From NCBI GenBank assembly GCA_028023455.1, contig JAQFVV010012573.1, positions 248,001-312,000 on the forward strand: a DNA stretch of 64,000 nt, given 5' to 3'. This DNA is from Epiperipatus broadwayi. Its lineage: Eukaryota > Onychophora > Udeonychophora > Euonychophora > Peripatidae. How positions within the stretch are numbered: the first letter of the stretch is position 1; each line of letters opens with the position of its first letter. Made by a program: the position numbers and the translations under genes. Below the pieces are notes generated by a model, which saw nothing but the letters and a program-made list of their open reading frames with translations, did no database searches and was not told the origin of the DNA. This document shows, one piece after another, positions 10,967-21,223 of the stretch.

Positions 10967-11750
10967 GTATGAATTGTTCTAACATGAAGTTCATTTATGC
11001 CATTATTATTAGAAAACCAGTAACTCATTTGTCATTTTAAATAGTACCTGCCTTAGCAATGAACAAAAAATAAACATACCATCCATTAGTTGCAATTTTA
11101 TCAAAAGTCCGAAAGAATAGTGTCTAAATAATATTTCTGCCATAATGTAAGTTTCACGATTAAAGACAGAATTAATAAAAATCAAATATCCTGCAAACTA
11201 GGAAGCTTTACAATATAAAATATTTCAAAGTATCTTGAGCAGTGAAAAAAAAAAGCTCTGCCATCAAGATGTTAATAGTTCAATCTAAAAGTATATTAAA
11301 AATGAATTTCTAAATAGAAATATAACCTCTAGAGAAGATAACTATTCATCAACATAGCTACGTTTCAAACTCTGAACTTTGGCATGTAAGGATCTATCAT
11401 TTTTGGACTATTACCCATAGACTTTTGCCATGGAGAAAATGTCAGTAACTTGCATATTTTATTTGTATAAATTTAGCGGATAATTTTTATATAATTGCAT
11501 ATATTTTGATTTTATTGTATTTTACGCTTGCAATTTTGTAATATGTATCTAATTAGTCCATTATAATAGGTAAAGGTACACTTTATATGTTATTAGCAAT
11601 AGGGTGACATTTGTGCAAAAGTATTTTTTATTAAGAGTAAACATAAAAACGATGTTAATTTATCAAGATGTCACACTCCTCTCACTATACTATTCATAAT
11701 TTACCTTCTTTGAATAGTTTTACTGGATAAAATTTCAGATCACCTAAAAA
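10967..11750. other. Non-coding DNA, nothing recognised
   Basis: AT-rich sequence without recognisable coding, RNA or repeat structure. It would be intronic if the neighbouring exon-like segment is real. Confidence 0.4.
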
Positions 11751-11751
11751 T

Positions 11752-11783
<32 letters not shown>
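11751..11783. repeat. (AC)n(AT)n microsatellite
   Basis: A run of CA dinucleotides passes into a run of TA dinucleotides directly beside the left target duplication of the Merlin-like element that starts at 11786. Confidence 0.9.
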
Positions 11784-11785
11784 GG

Positions 11786-13959
11786 GGTAGTTGTTTTATA
11801 GACATCCACACCATGTGATGGCATGATTTATGTGCTAAAACACATAAAAATGCTGTTTACGCCGCCGAATGTATTTTCGCGGCCATGTGTTACATGTATA
11901 CAACAGTTTTGTTGTACTACACATTGCAGGCCACGTTGTCGCATTGCAGTAAATTATTTCAGCGAATTCGCACACTTCACACTTTTTACAATGTCGTGTG
12001 AGGGCGTGTGTGTCTTACAATTATGTATAAATGGTTAATTGTAAATAAAGTTTAATTTTTTTTTATTGAAATCACACGATTTGAGCAAGCAACAATTATC
12101 TGAGGGTTTACACACTTCCGTAGTCAAGTTTTAGGTGCAAAACCTTGTCAAAGAGTATGTCTGAACAATACATTGAAGGAGGTAATGCGTCAAATAACGT
12201 ATTCACGATAACCTCAACGAGACAAAGAACATGGTGCAGGAAAACCTAGATGTTGTTCAATTCTTGCAATTAATGACCACTTTGTTCAAGCTATACATCT
12301 GATATATTACAGTAGCCGCGAACAGCTTGTTTTCTTAAATTTATTTATATAAAAAAAAAAAAAGAAACCTTAATAAATGTGAAATCTGTTGATGCATACA
12401 TTAATAATTAACGCTAGTATTAAGGAATTTAACTAAGATTTGGAATGGACTACGAATGATATGCAACACATTGTTTATAATTTATTTTAATTCTTAAATA
12501 TAGATTAAATAAACATAAGTGCATTCAATGACACATACAGATGAGTTATAAAGTAAACATATATAAAACAAATATTAGCAAGTAATAGAATAATAACTGA
12601 ATAAGTTATTATTTAACAAGCGTTTAGAGTTTTAAAATTTATTTAAGAAATAGCCAAGTTTTTATTTTTAAAATACATTAAAAATTTTAATCCCAAGTTT
12701 CATTAATTGCTATCTTAAGAAATTTATTTTTTTCTAATTATTGTTCAAAGGTTGCAATGAATATACTAAATAGGGAATACATAGCAGGGCCAATGTCTAC
12801 AAGACCCTAAGGATAGGTTGATTTCGGTTGTTGCCGATTGCTTACAGATGGTTTCCCAATTGACAACTTTTTTTTTTATAAAAACAGATAACTTTTTTTT
12901 AAAAGAGTTTGTAAACATTTTATTATATATGTGTGTGAGACTATCCCAGGAATTGAAATTTATATATCAATGCATTTAAATAAAGAGTTTTTAACTGAGA
13001 ATATTTCAAATTTATATTATTAATTTAAAAGAGTTGTAATGCTTCTTTAAATGTATTGCATTACGCCTTCTCTCGCATATATATATATATAAGTGGTTAC
13101 ATACATATAATAATGTTCACACAACTTCATTTAATTAGATCATTTTATTAATTTTAAATTTATAACTGCGTATACATTACACGCATATAGACATTAATAT
13201 ATATTAAATGTGCGCACATACATGTAAATATACGCTATTACATATCAAAATAAATTATTCTGATTATATAAATGGACTGTGAGGGTTCGAACTGTTAGAA
13301 AAAATACATGGAACATAGTAGATGAAATGGGATGATAGCTAAATAATACCGTTTCAAGCAGGAACCAAAAAAAAAAAAAAAAACCCTCAATAAATTTTAA
13401 TTTTTTTGATATTGTTTTTTTTTAAAAAAAAAATGAAACCAAAAAAAAAAAATCATAAGTAGTTTTAAATTTGCTCATGTTATTAAAAAAAAAAAGCTTA
13501 CTAACTTTAGTATTTATTTTTTAAACAAAAATAGGAAACCAAAAATACAACCGTAATAAGCGTACTAAGTTTTACATTGGGAAAAAAAAAAAGAAACCCC
13601 CCCAAAAAAGCGAAACCAAAAAAAAAAAAGCTTACTAACTTTAGGATTTATTTTTTTAACAATATTAGGAAAACAAAAAATAACTGTACTAAGTTTTACA
13701 TTTAAAAAACAGAAACCCCCCCCCCCAATCCAAAAAATGTTGATTTCATTTTATATTTATTTATTTTGTTCATGTTAATAAAAATATTTACAAAAAAAAA
13801 AAAAAATAAAATGTGTTTAATTTATTTGTAAAAAAAAAAAAAAAAAAAGTAAAAAAAACAAGGAATTCAAAAAAAAAAGGTCTGGGAATGTTCATAAGTT
13901 ATATTTTTTCAAGAAAAACAATGCCCTCACGTGGTGTGGATGTCTATAAAACAACTACC
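11786..13959. mobile_element. Merlin-like DNA transposon with long terminal inverted repeats
   Basis: The left end GGTAGTTGTTTTATAGACAT is exactly inverted at the right end, ATGTCTATAAAACAACTACC. The match continues to about 38 bp with two mismatches. Perfect 8-bp flanking duplications ATATATGG lie at 11778-11785 and 13960-13967. Eight-base duplications, GG-starting ends and subterminal blocks such as ACACATAAAAATGC resemble the Merlin copies at 19, 49 and 52 kb, and the right half has the same A-run/C-run interior. No transposase was recognised, so it is probably non-autonomous. Assignment to Merlin is inference; the ends and target duplication are seen directly. Confidence 0.8.
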
Positions 13960-13967
13960 ATATATGG

Positions 13968-14802
13968 TAACTGTATGGAGTCTCTTTCTAGCATGATTTT
14001 CAATTGCACATATGAGGATGAGCAAAATGTTGTCTAGTATCTTGATTTAAAAATCAACAGAGAGAATACAGCACTCAACTATTCCATGATGGTCAAGCCC
14101 TTGTGCATTAGAGGTTACCTCCATCCACTTTCAAAATTCCCCAAATCACACAAACTTGCAGGGCTATCTGTTTTCTTATTTCATAATCACCATTTATGCA
14201 AATTAGAGCCGGACAAAAAAAACAACATCAGGGATTTAATAAGTGTAGGCTTTAATCGCAGAACAATAGCCAACAGGATTGAAGGCTTTTATAAAAAACT
14301 TCAGCAAAATAAAAAAAAAGACAGACAACATCTGACTGTACCATATATAACTGCAGTAGCAAAAAACTTCAGTAAAATTTTACAGAAAAAAATTTAAACT
14401 AGGATTTAGAACCTCTCCAAACACCAATAGGCTTATTAATAATACAAAAGATAAAAGAAATATTGAAGAAACCCCCCCCAGGTGGTATATAGAATTGTGT
14501 GCCCTCAAATAGTGTGTGATGCTGTTTATTATGGAGAAACTCGTGCCACAATTGGCAATAGATTGGCTCAACACAAATACACATATACAAGAGCAACAAC
14601 CAAAAAAGAAGGCAGTTCTGTATTTGCTGACCATCAGCAAGAGCTCAACCACAGATTTGAATCTTCCAAGGCTGATATATTATATACAGAAAGGAATGAC
14701 ATCAAGAGAAAAATTAAGGAAACTTGTTTTATCACCAGTGATATCAAATCAATTAGTAGAAAAGACACTTGTTTTGCCATTTCCAGAAAATGGATAGTAT
14801 AG
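13968..14802 (+). pseudogene. Penelope-like retroelement, 3' part (end of RT plus GIY-YIG nuclease)
   Basis: Before 14086, a frame with a stop gives YLDLKINRENTA, like the FLDxxI block after the Penelope RT core. From 14086 come a Lys-rich linker segment and VPYITAVAKNFSKIL, like the LPYVPGLSEKLxRIL linker of Penelope-like elements. After a frame change, 14482-14802 (106 codons) carries a GIY-YIG domain: MVYRIVCPQIVCDAVYYGET, then the conserved Arg in GNRLAQHK, a His in FADHQQELNHRF and a Glu in ILYTERNDIKRKI. The main RT domain is missing, so the copy is 5'-truncated. It starts at the target duplication of the adjacent Merlin-like element, but no RT is seen beyond that element's other end. 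Confidence 0.8.
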
Positions 14803-15049
14803 GAAATAATTTTGCATACATTTGCATATAATAACGTTAACAATGTAGAGACTATAATTATGGAGCAACAAGGGCTCTGAAAGCACTTAGTCTGCAGAAA
14901 TTATAATATAAAAAAGCCTATAAATTATTATATAAAAGTTTCACTGCAACGCAGCAGCATATTATTAATTATAAATAATTTTATATATAATAATAAAATG
15001 GTAATGAGCATAAGATAATTCTGAGAGATCAGCACAACTATCTATCTTA
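14803..15049. other. Region after the Penelope-like frame
   Basis: Probably the 3' untranslated region of the Penelope-like element, although its end cannot be fixed. I looked for the hammerhead ribozyme core reported for some such elements (CTGATGA paired with GAAA) and found no convincing match. Confidence 0.3.
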
Positions 15050-15400
15050 AGTATAAGCATAATTAACTGTAAGTTCACCAGCATTATAAATAAGTATAAA
15101 TAAAACTCATTATTTTGAGTGATTAACAATAAAAGTAAATCAACAGTCAATCTTGTGACTAGATTTGAAATGGGTCTACTGTAGACCAGGCTAACTATTT
15201 AGCCCTTGCCAGCTTGGGGCAATTATTTTAAACATTAGTTTGAATGCACCAATTTAAGTGCTAATCAATCAGAATATATAACCATAAAAACAATAATTCT
15301 GGGATATTAAACATGCTAATCATCATCAATGCTCTGGCCATTGAGTACCATTGATGTACTGACCAACTATAAACTTAATGTCTAATAAAAACTAAACTAA
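15050..15400 (+). repeat. Dispersed repeat, copy 1
   Basis: Similar to 42700-43010 in direct orientation. Shared blocks are TTATT-TGAG, TAAATCAACAGT, TGTGACT-GATTT, TTTAAGTGCTAATC, GGATATT and ATCAATGCTCTGGCCAT. It is diverged, non-coding and of unknown class. Confidence 0.65.
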
Positions 15401-15767
15401 AATAAAATGTAGTGCATGGACTTTAAAGAATATTACCTTTGCAACAATCCAAGATGATTATCATCATCAACTGGATGTCCATACACTAATGTACACCCCT
15501 TTCATATAATACTGTTATGCACAAATCTAGCTCAAAGAACACAAGCTCTATAACTGTTACTGTTACCAACAGATGCTACAACATATAATCTAACAACCAT
15601 TGAGAGTTAGGTCACTGGAATAATTTTAACAATGGGGAATGTAAGTTTATTAATAACAATAAAAAAATGATCTTAAGATCTACAGAATACGGTTATACAT
15701 ATATAAATTAAGCCTTCTGATTTTGATTACTTGCTATTACATTGCAATTTACATACATCTTCCAATA

Positions 15768-16100
15768 GGTTTACATAAAATACCTATATATCAGCACAAA
15801 TATGTGGTACAATAATTTAGGAACATATTTGCACTGATATAACATAATAAAAAATGTAAGTTATTACATTTTAATGATACACATACTACAATGGATTTAT
15901 ATAAAACACATATATATCATCACACAGATGTGTGGTATAATTTATAAATATATTTGAATTGTTATAAAATAATAATACAATTTTTAAGTTATCACATTTT
16001 GATGATACAAATGCCTCATACAAGGTATACATAAAACACATATATATCATCACACAGACATATGGTATAATAATTTATTAACATATTTGAATTCATAAAT
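15768..16100. repeat. Tandem repeat, period about 125-131 bp
   Basis: Units begin at 15768, 15893 and 16024 with GG-TT-ATA-AAAACACATATATATC-type starts. Each contains a TG-GGTATAATAATTTA block and a following AACATATTTGAATT block. The third unit is cut short near 16100. Confidence 0.75.
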
Positions 16101-16151
16101 CTATAAATGAAATTCATTTTCTTTCTTATAATTAATAATAGATTAAACATA

Positions 16152-16184
16152 TATGTGTGTGCATATGAAAGTGTATGCACACAC
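16152..16184. repeat. Hairpin
   Basis: TGTGTGTGCATA and TATGCACACACA form complementary 12-bp arms around a loop of about 9 bases. It is probably a by-product of alternating-repeat sequence. Confidence 0.5.
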
Positions 16185-16199
16185 AAACATTTAATATTC

Positions 16200-17296
16200 A
16201 TTTATTTCAATTTGTCAAAATGTTAAAATTATTAAAAATATCTTATTTCATAATTAATTTTTGGAAAAGAAACTGTGATGTTGCAAGATTCCTTTGTTAC
16301 ATGGAGTCACAAAGAAAAAATGGAGATAAGAAAAAATAGTGTTATTCATATTTGATCTTATGACATGGATATCGAATCTACATTTGATCACGTGACATCC
16401 CAACTAAATTTGCGTGTTTTTTTTTTAATTATTGATGTAAATTGTGATTTTGTAATAAATGGTCATATCGTGACCATGTGTGGATTATTCCATGCAATTT
16501 ATCACTTGGATGTGTCAGCGGTGATTTTGTGTGGTTCTTAGAATTCAAAATGGCTATGAGCATACTCTAAATCTGTACTCAATTTTCTATGTCAAAAAAA
16601 CATTCAATTTCAATATTAAAAGGGGAAGACTGACGATGTTGCAATTATAATGCTAAACAGCTTACAATCATTAGTTAAAATTATTGATGGGTGATATATT
16701 CAATAGGTCAAAAACTAATTACAATGTAAAATAAATTATAGATTGCAGTGTTCAAGGGCAAGCAAGGAATATATATATGTATGTGTGCATAACAATAAAT
16801 GTATAATTGTGTGAAATAATTACATATATTGTAACGCTAGAGATATGTGCAATAAAACTCACATTTATCTGTGTTACATATGTCATAATTTTAAGTATAT
16901 ATGATCAAATTTATTAAGAAAGAAAGAATAATTAAAGAATTAGTTAAGTAGATTTTTAAAATACAGTTTTGAGTTATTAAAAAGATTGTGTTATATTGTT
17001 TTTTTAAAATAGAATAAAGTCTTGAGAGTGGGTGGGGGAAAAATTTAAAATAAAAAGATTTAACTCACTCTCTCCTTTATAAAGAAAACTCTCCTTTTAT
17101 AATATAAAAACAAGTAATTAGGGAAAGTAAAATAAAATTAATTTGAAAAGAATTAGAAATAAAGATTTAAAAACTCTTTCTTTTTATAAATAAAAATAAG
17201 CAAATGTGAAAACAAAATTAATTAGTAAAAGCTTTGGAATGCAATTAAATTTGCAAGATTACTAGTTGATAATAATATTGAAATTAATAATTGAAG
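16200..17296. other. Non-coding DNA, nothing recognised
   Basis: AT-rich sequence that includes a short palindrome (TGGTCATATCGTGACCA) near 16460. No gene or element was recognised. Confidence 0.4.
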
Positions 17297-17369
17297 TACA
17301 CCTGGGTCTCTTTTTACGCTGACTTATTTAACATGATTTTGAAGTTACGCGATTCATGTTTCACCAGAA

Positions 17370-17460
17370 GTCGAACTCCGATAATGCGCTATTACTTTAA
17401 ATAATAAATTTTGCGCACTTATGTTATATTGAAAGTAATAGCACATTATTGGAATTCGAC
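17370..17460. repeat. 29-bp-arm hairpin in module A, first copy
   Basis: The arm 17370-17398 (starting GTCGAACTCCGATAATGCGC) is inverted at 17432-17460 with three mismatches, around a loop of about 33 bases. Confidence 0.85.
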
Positions 17461-17625
17461 TTTCATCTTAGTAATTTCAATATTTTCAGTGCTTTATAAT
17501 AGTAAGATTTTATGCAATAATGAAATTAAAATCATGATTTCCACATTTTATGTACACCTGGGTCTCTTTTTATACAGACTTATTTAACACGATTTTGAAG
17601 TTACGCGATTCATGTTTCACCAGAA

Positions 17626-17716
17626 GTCAAACTCCGATAATGCGCTATTACTTTAAATAATAAATTTTGCGCACTTACGTTATATTGAAAGTAATAGCAC
17701 ATTATTGGAATTCGAC
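17626..17716. repeat. 29-bp-arm hairpin in module A, second copy
   Basis: The same fold as in the first module A: arms 17626-17654 and 17688-17716, with one extra mismatch (GTCAAACTCC in place of GTCGAACTCC). Confidence 0.85.
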
Positions 17717-19304
17717 TTTCATCTTAGTAATTTCAATAATTTCAGTGCTTTATAATAGTAAGATTTTATGCAATAATGAAATTAAAATCATGATTTCCAC
17801 ATTTTATGTATACACACATTAAATTTTACAAGATTATAATATAAATTTGTTCAAACATTGTGCGTGTTAATTTTGCATTTTAAATCACATTCTGCTTTTG
17901 CTTTTTAAAAAAGAACGTAATCAATTATTAATCATTTAGTGTCCGCAAGTTTATTTTTAAAAGATGAGTAATAGCAGTGAAACGAAATTTGATTTTTAAA
18001 TGGAATTGAAAATTAAAGGCAAAAATAAGAATTTAATTTTTAGTTGTTAGTTTTAATTAAATTTTTCCCAGCAGTGGTGAATAAAATGCCTTTTTATTAT
18101 CATAAGTCTAAGTTCATAAACAATTAATAAAATCATAATCTCAAAGATTAATTACTAATTACGTTGTCAACAGAAAACCATTAACACAACATGAGAGTGA
18201 ACTTGGTGCTAGTTGTATTTCCTCTTGTGAGAATCTGATTTTTTACCAGTTTGCAAACGAATGTGTATTTCGGCAAATAGCGAAAATAATTAAAATGTGT
18301 ATAAAAAAATGTAAATTACTGTACTGTAAATTATGCATAAAAATATATTATTTTTAATAAAATTAAATATTATAGTTAAAAAAAGTTTGTCTTCTATCAA
18401 TTTTTTTCAAATTTGAAATTTTTTATTAGTTATATTTTATTTTCTTATTTTTTTTTTGCGTGAATTTTAAAGTAATTTTACGTTGGTACTTTGCTTTTAC
18501 GCGAATTTTGAAAAATCACAGACCGCATCCCCCCCTTTTCAATGTAAGTTACGTCTATTTTTGCGCAATTTTGTTTGCGTGTGTTTTCTGAGGAACCTAT
18601 CTATCGCGTAAAATGAGATCCAGGTGTATACACACATTAAATTTTACAAGATTATAATGTAAATTTGTTCAAACATTGTGCGTGTTAATTTTGCATTTTA
18701 AATCACATTCTGTTTTTGCTTTTTAAAAAAAAACGTAATCAATTATTAATCATTTAGTGCCCGCAGGTTTATTTTTAAAAGGTGAGTAATAGCAGTGGGC
18801 ACAATTAAATTTGACAATTAAAATCTGATTTTTAATTGTAATTAACAATTTAAAAATTACTTACGGCGACTTAAAATTAATGTGATGTACAACGAAATTT
18901 GAATTTTAAACAATATTGAAAATTAAAAAATTAAAGACAAAAATAAGAATTTAATTTTTAGTTGTTAGTTTTAGTTAAATTTTTCCCAGCAGCAGTGAAT
19001 AAATGTCTTTTTATTATCATAAGTCTAAGTTCATAAACAATTAATAAAATCATCGTCTCAAAGATTAATTACTAATTACATTGTCAACAAAAAACCATTA
19101 ACACAATATGAGAGTGAACTTGGCGCTAATTGTATTTCCTCTTGTGAAGAATCTTTATTTTTTACCAGTTTGCAAACGAAACTGTTTATCAGCAAATAGC
19201 GATAATAATTAAAACGTGTATAAAAAAATGTAAATTACTGTACTGTAAATTATGCATAAAAATATATTATTTTGAATAAAATTAAATATTATAGTTAAAA
19301 AGAG

Positions 19305-20972
19305 GGTAAAAGCCTGAAATCCGGACAAAGCCGCTTGGAGCGTTGATGCTAGAAAAAATCAATGAAATATAGCGTTACCGGGCCACCACAACTTTTTCTT
19401 TTTTTAGACAAGATTTTTTTTTTCTAATATTGATTAAACGAATAATTTTTATTTCATTTAGAACATGATTTCTTTATTATTAAACAAATTTTGATATTCA
19501 TTTTCGTTACTTTTTGTGGGGTTTTTTGAAACCTGACTGACATTTTTTCAACAAATTTTGCTACTTGTATTTTTTTTCTTTTTATCATTTGAAAAATTAG
19601 GACCGTTTCACGATGTCAAAAAATTTGTTTGAATCCCACCGCTGAAAAAAAAAAATACAATTATTTGCAACTTGTTTAGAACTTAATTCTACCTTTCTTT
19701 TTTTTTTTTTGGCTTGTCTAAATGGTTTTTCTTATTATTATTAATTTTACTTTTTTTTTAAAAACACAACTTGTTTTCACTTTGATTTAGATTATGTTTG
19801 AATTAGCCTTTTTTTGGGGGGGGGCTACTACAAGAAACAGCTTATTGAGCGGGGGACGGGGGGAGGAATTCGTACTGTCATTATTAACAAAAAGGCAACA
19901 AAAATAGTCAATTATTTTAACAGCGCTGAAAAAAGAGAATCAACTTTGGGACTTGTTTCGAATTTTGATTTCTTTTTGGCTGACGTAATTGTTTTTCTTA
20001 ATATTAAATCAAAATTTACTTTTGTGTTTTTGCCGATTAAAAAATTGTTTTCAAACACCCACCCCCACACACTCGGAAAAAGAATTGTAACCAAAAAGTC
20101 AAGAATTTAACTTTTTTTCTTTTTTTTAAAACAACTTTTTCTCATTTTTTACTTTGATTTCTATTTCGTTTGAATTACCTTTTTTTTTTTTTTTTAGCCT
20201 TCTACAATAAACTGCGTGTGTGGGGGGGGATATTTCGTAATTTGTTATTGTTAACAAAAAGTCAACCAAAATCGTCATTTATTTTAAACCAGCTGCAAAA
20301 AATTGAATCCAAATACTTGTCAATTTCTAATGAAATAAAAAAAAAAGGACACAAACTTTGGACTTTTTACAATTATTTATTCGATTTTATTGCTGTAATA
20401 AAAAGTGGACATTATGTGTGCCTGACAAAAAAAACACAATCTCACACACTTTCTGTACTCGGCAATTCTGAAGAAAAGTTTCAAAATTGAATGTTCGTCT
20501 CAGACCATTTAGTGGTCTCGAATATTTTCCCCACGCTGAAACGTGACTTAGCGTGTGAGCTTTGTCGAAGCCTGTTCGAACATACACTTTGCCAATTTTT
20601 TACATACTAATCTTTTTTTCGGGAAGGGTGGGGACCGTATGACAATTATTAATAATTAACAACATTTTTTAAATCAAAATGACATTACTCTAGAGATTTG
20701 AAAAAGTCGTACTGCCTTGAAATTTAAACACCCTCAAGCGATACGGTAATCAGCTATGAATAGAACGAATACGCGTAAGTAGCTTCGAAACACAAAACTA
20801 GGCCATAATATTTTTGTGCAATGTCATGTAAAGCGGCCTAGCTCAATGGGTTAATACAATACGTAAATGTTGTATTAGCCTGTAAGGCCGCGGCCGCCGA
20901 AACGGCATTTTTATGTGTTTTGACACGTAAACAATGCCCCAAGCGGCCGTGCCTGGATTTCAGGCTTTTACC
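19305..20972 (-). mobile_element. Merlin transposon, internally deleted copy
   Basis: Terminal inverted repeats GGTAAAAGCCTGAAATCC match over 18 bp. The flanks are AAAAAGAG (19297-19304) and AAAAAAAG (20973-20980). The first B module of the host repeat has the unoccupied site GTT-AAAAAAAG-TTTG at 18375-18388, so the 8-bp duplication is directly supported. The copy is 1668 bp. It keeps a remnant of the transposase start region (20400-20500, read on the minus strand) that aligns with the 51 kb copy, but has no catalytic region. The rest is A/T-run-rich filler. It must have been mobilised by a transposase supplied elsewhere. Confidence 0.9.
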
Positions 20973-21223
20973 AAAAAAAGTTTGTCTTGTATCAATTTTT
21001 TTCAAATTTGAAATTTTTTATTAGTCATATTTTATTTCCTTATTTTTTTTTTTGCGCGAATTTTAAAGTAAATTTTACGTTGGTGCTTTGCTTTTACGCG
21101 AGTTTTGAAAAATCATAGTCCATATCCCCCCTTTTTCAAGGTAAGTTACGTCTATATTTGCGCGATTTCATTTGCGTGTTTTCTGAAGAACCTATCTATC
21201 GCGTAAAACGAGACCCAGGTGTA

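Larger units (their letters stand above)
17297..21223. mobile_element. TA-flanked composite repeat, A-A-B-B architecture
   Basis: The left end TACACCTGGGTCTC and right end GAGACCCAGGTGTA are inverted repeats, each with TA at the outside; pairing extends into TTTTTACGC/GCGTAAAA. Inside are two direct copies of a left module (A, 17297-17552 and 17553-17808, 256 bp each) and two of a right module (B, 17809-18626 and 18627-21223). The second B carries about 95 bp absent from the first and a Merlin insertion. The first B also ends in GAGATCCAGGTGTA. The TA flanks and ends suggest a non-autonomous Tc1/mariner or pogo-type element; this is inference because no transposase is present. Confidence 0.7.

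Noticed and set aside
14810-15050. Hammerhead ribozyme after the Penelope-like frame
   Set aside because: No CTGATGA core with matching GAAA and stems was found.
20838-20860. TAGCTCAATGGGTTAA, resembling the D-arm/A-box of a tRNA
   Set aside because: It lies in a Merlin subterminal region, the other copies do not preserve it, and no acceptor stem, anticodon arm or B-box follows.
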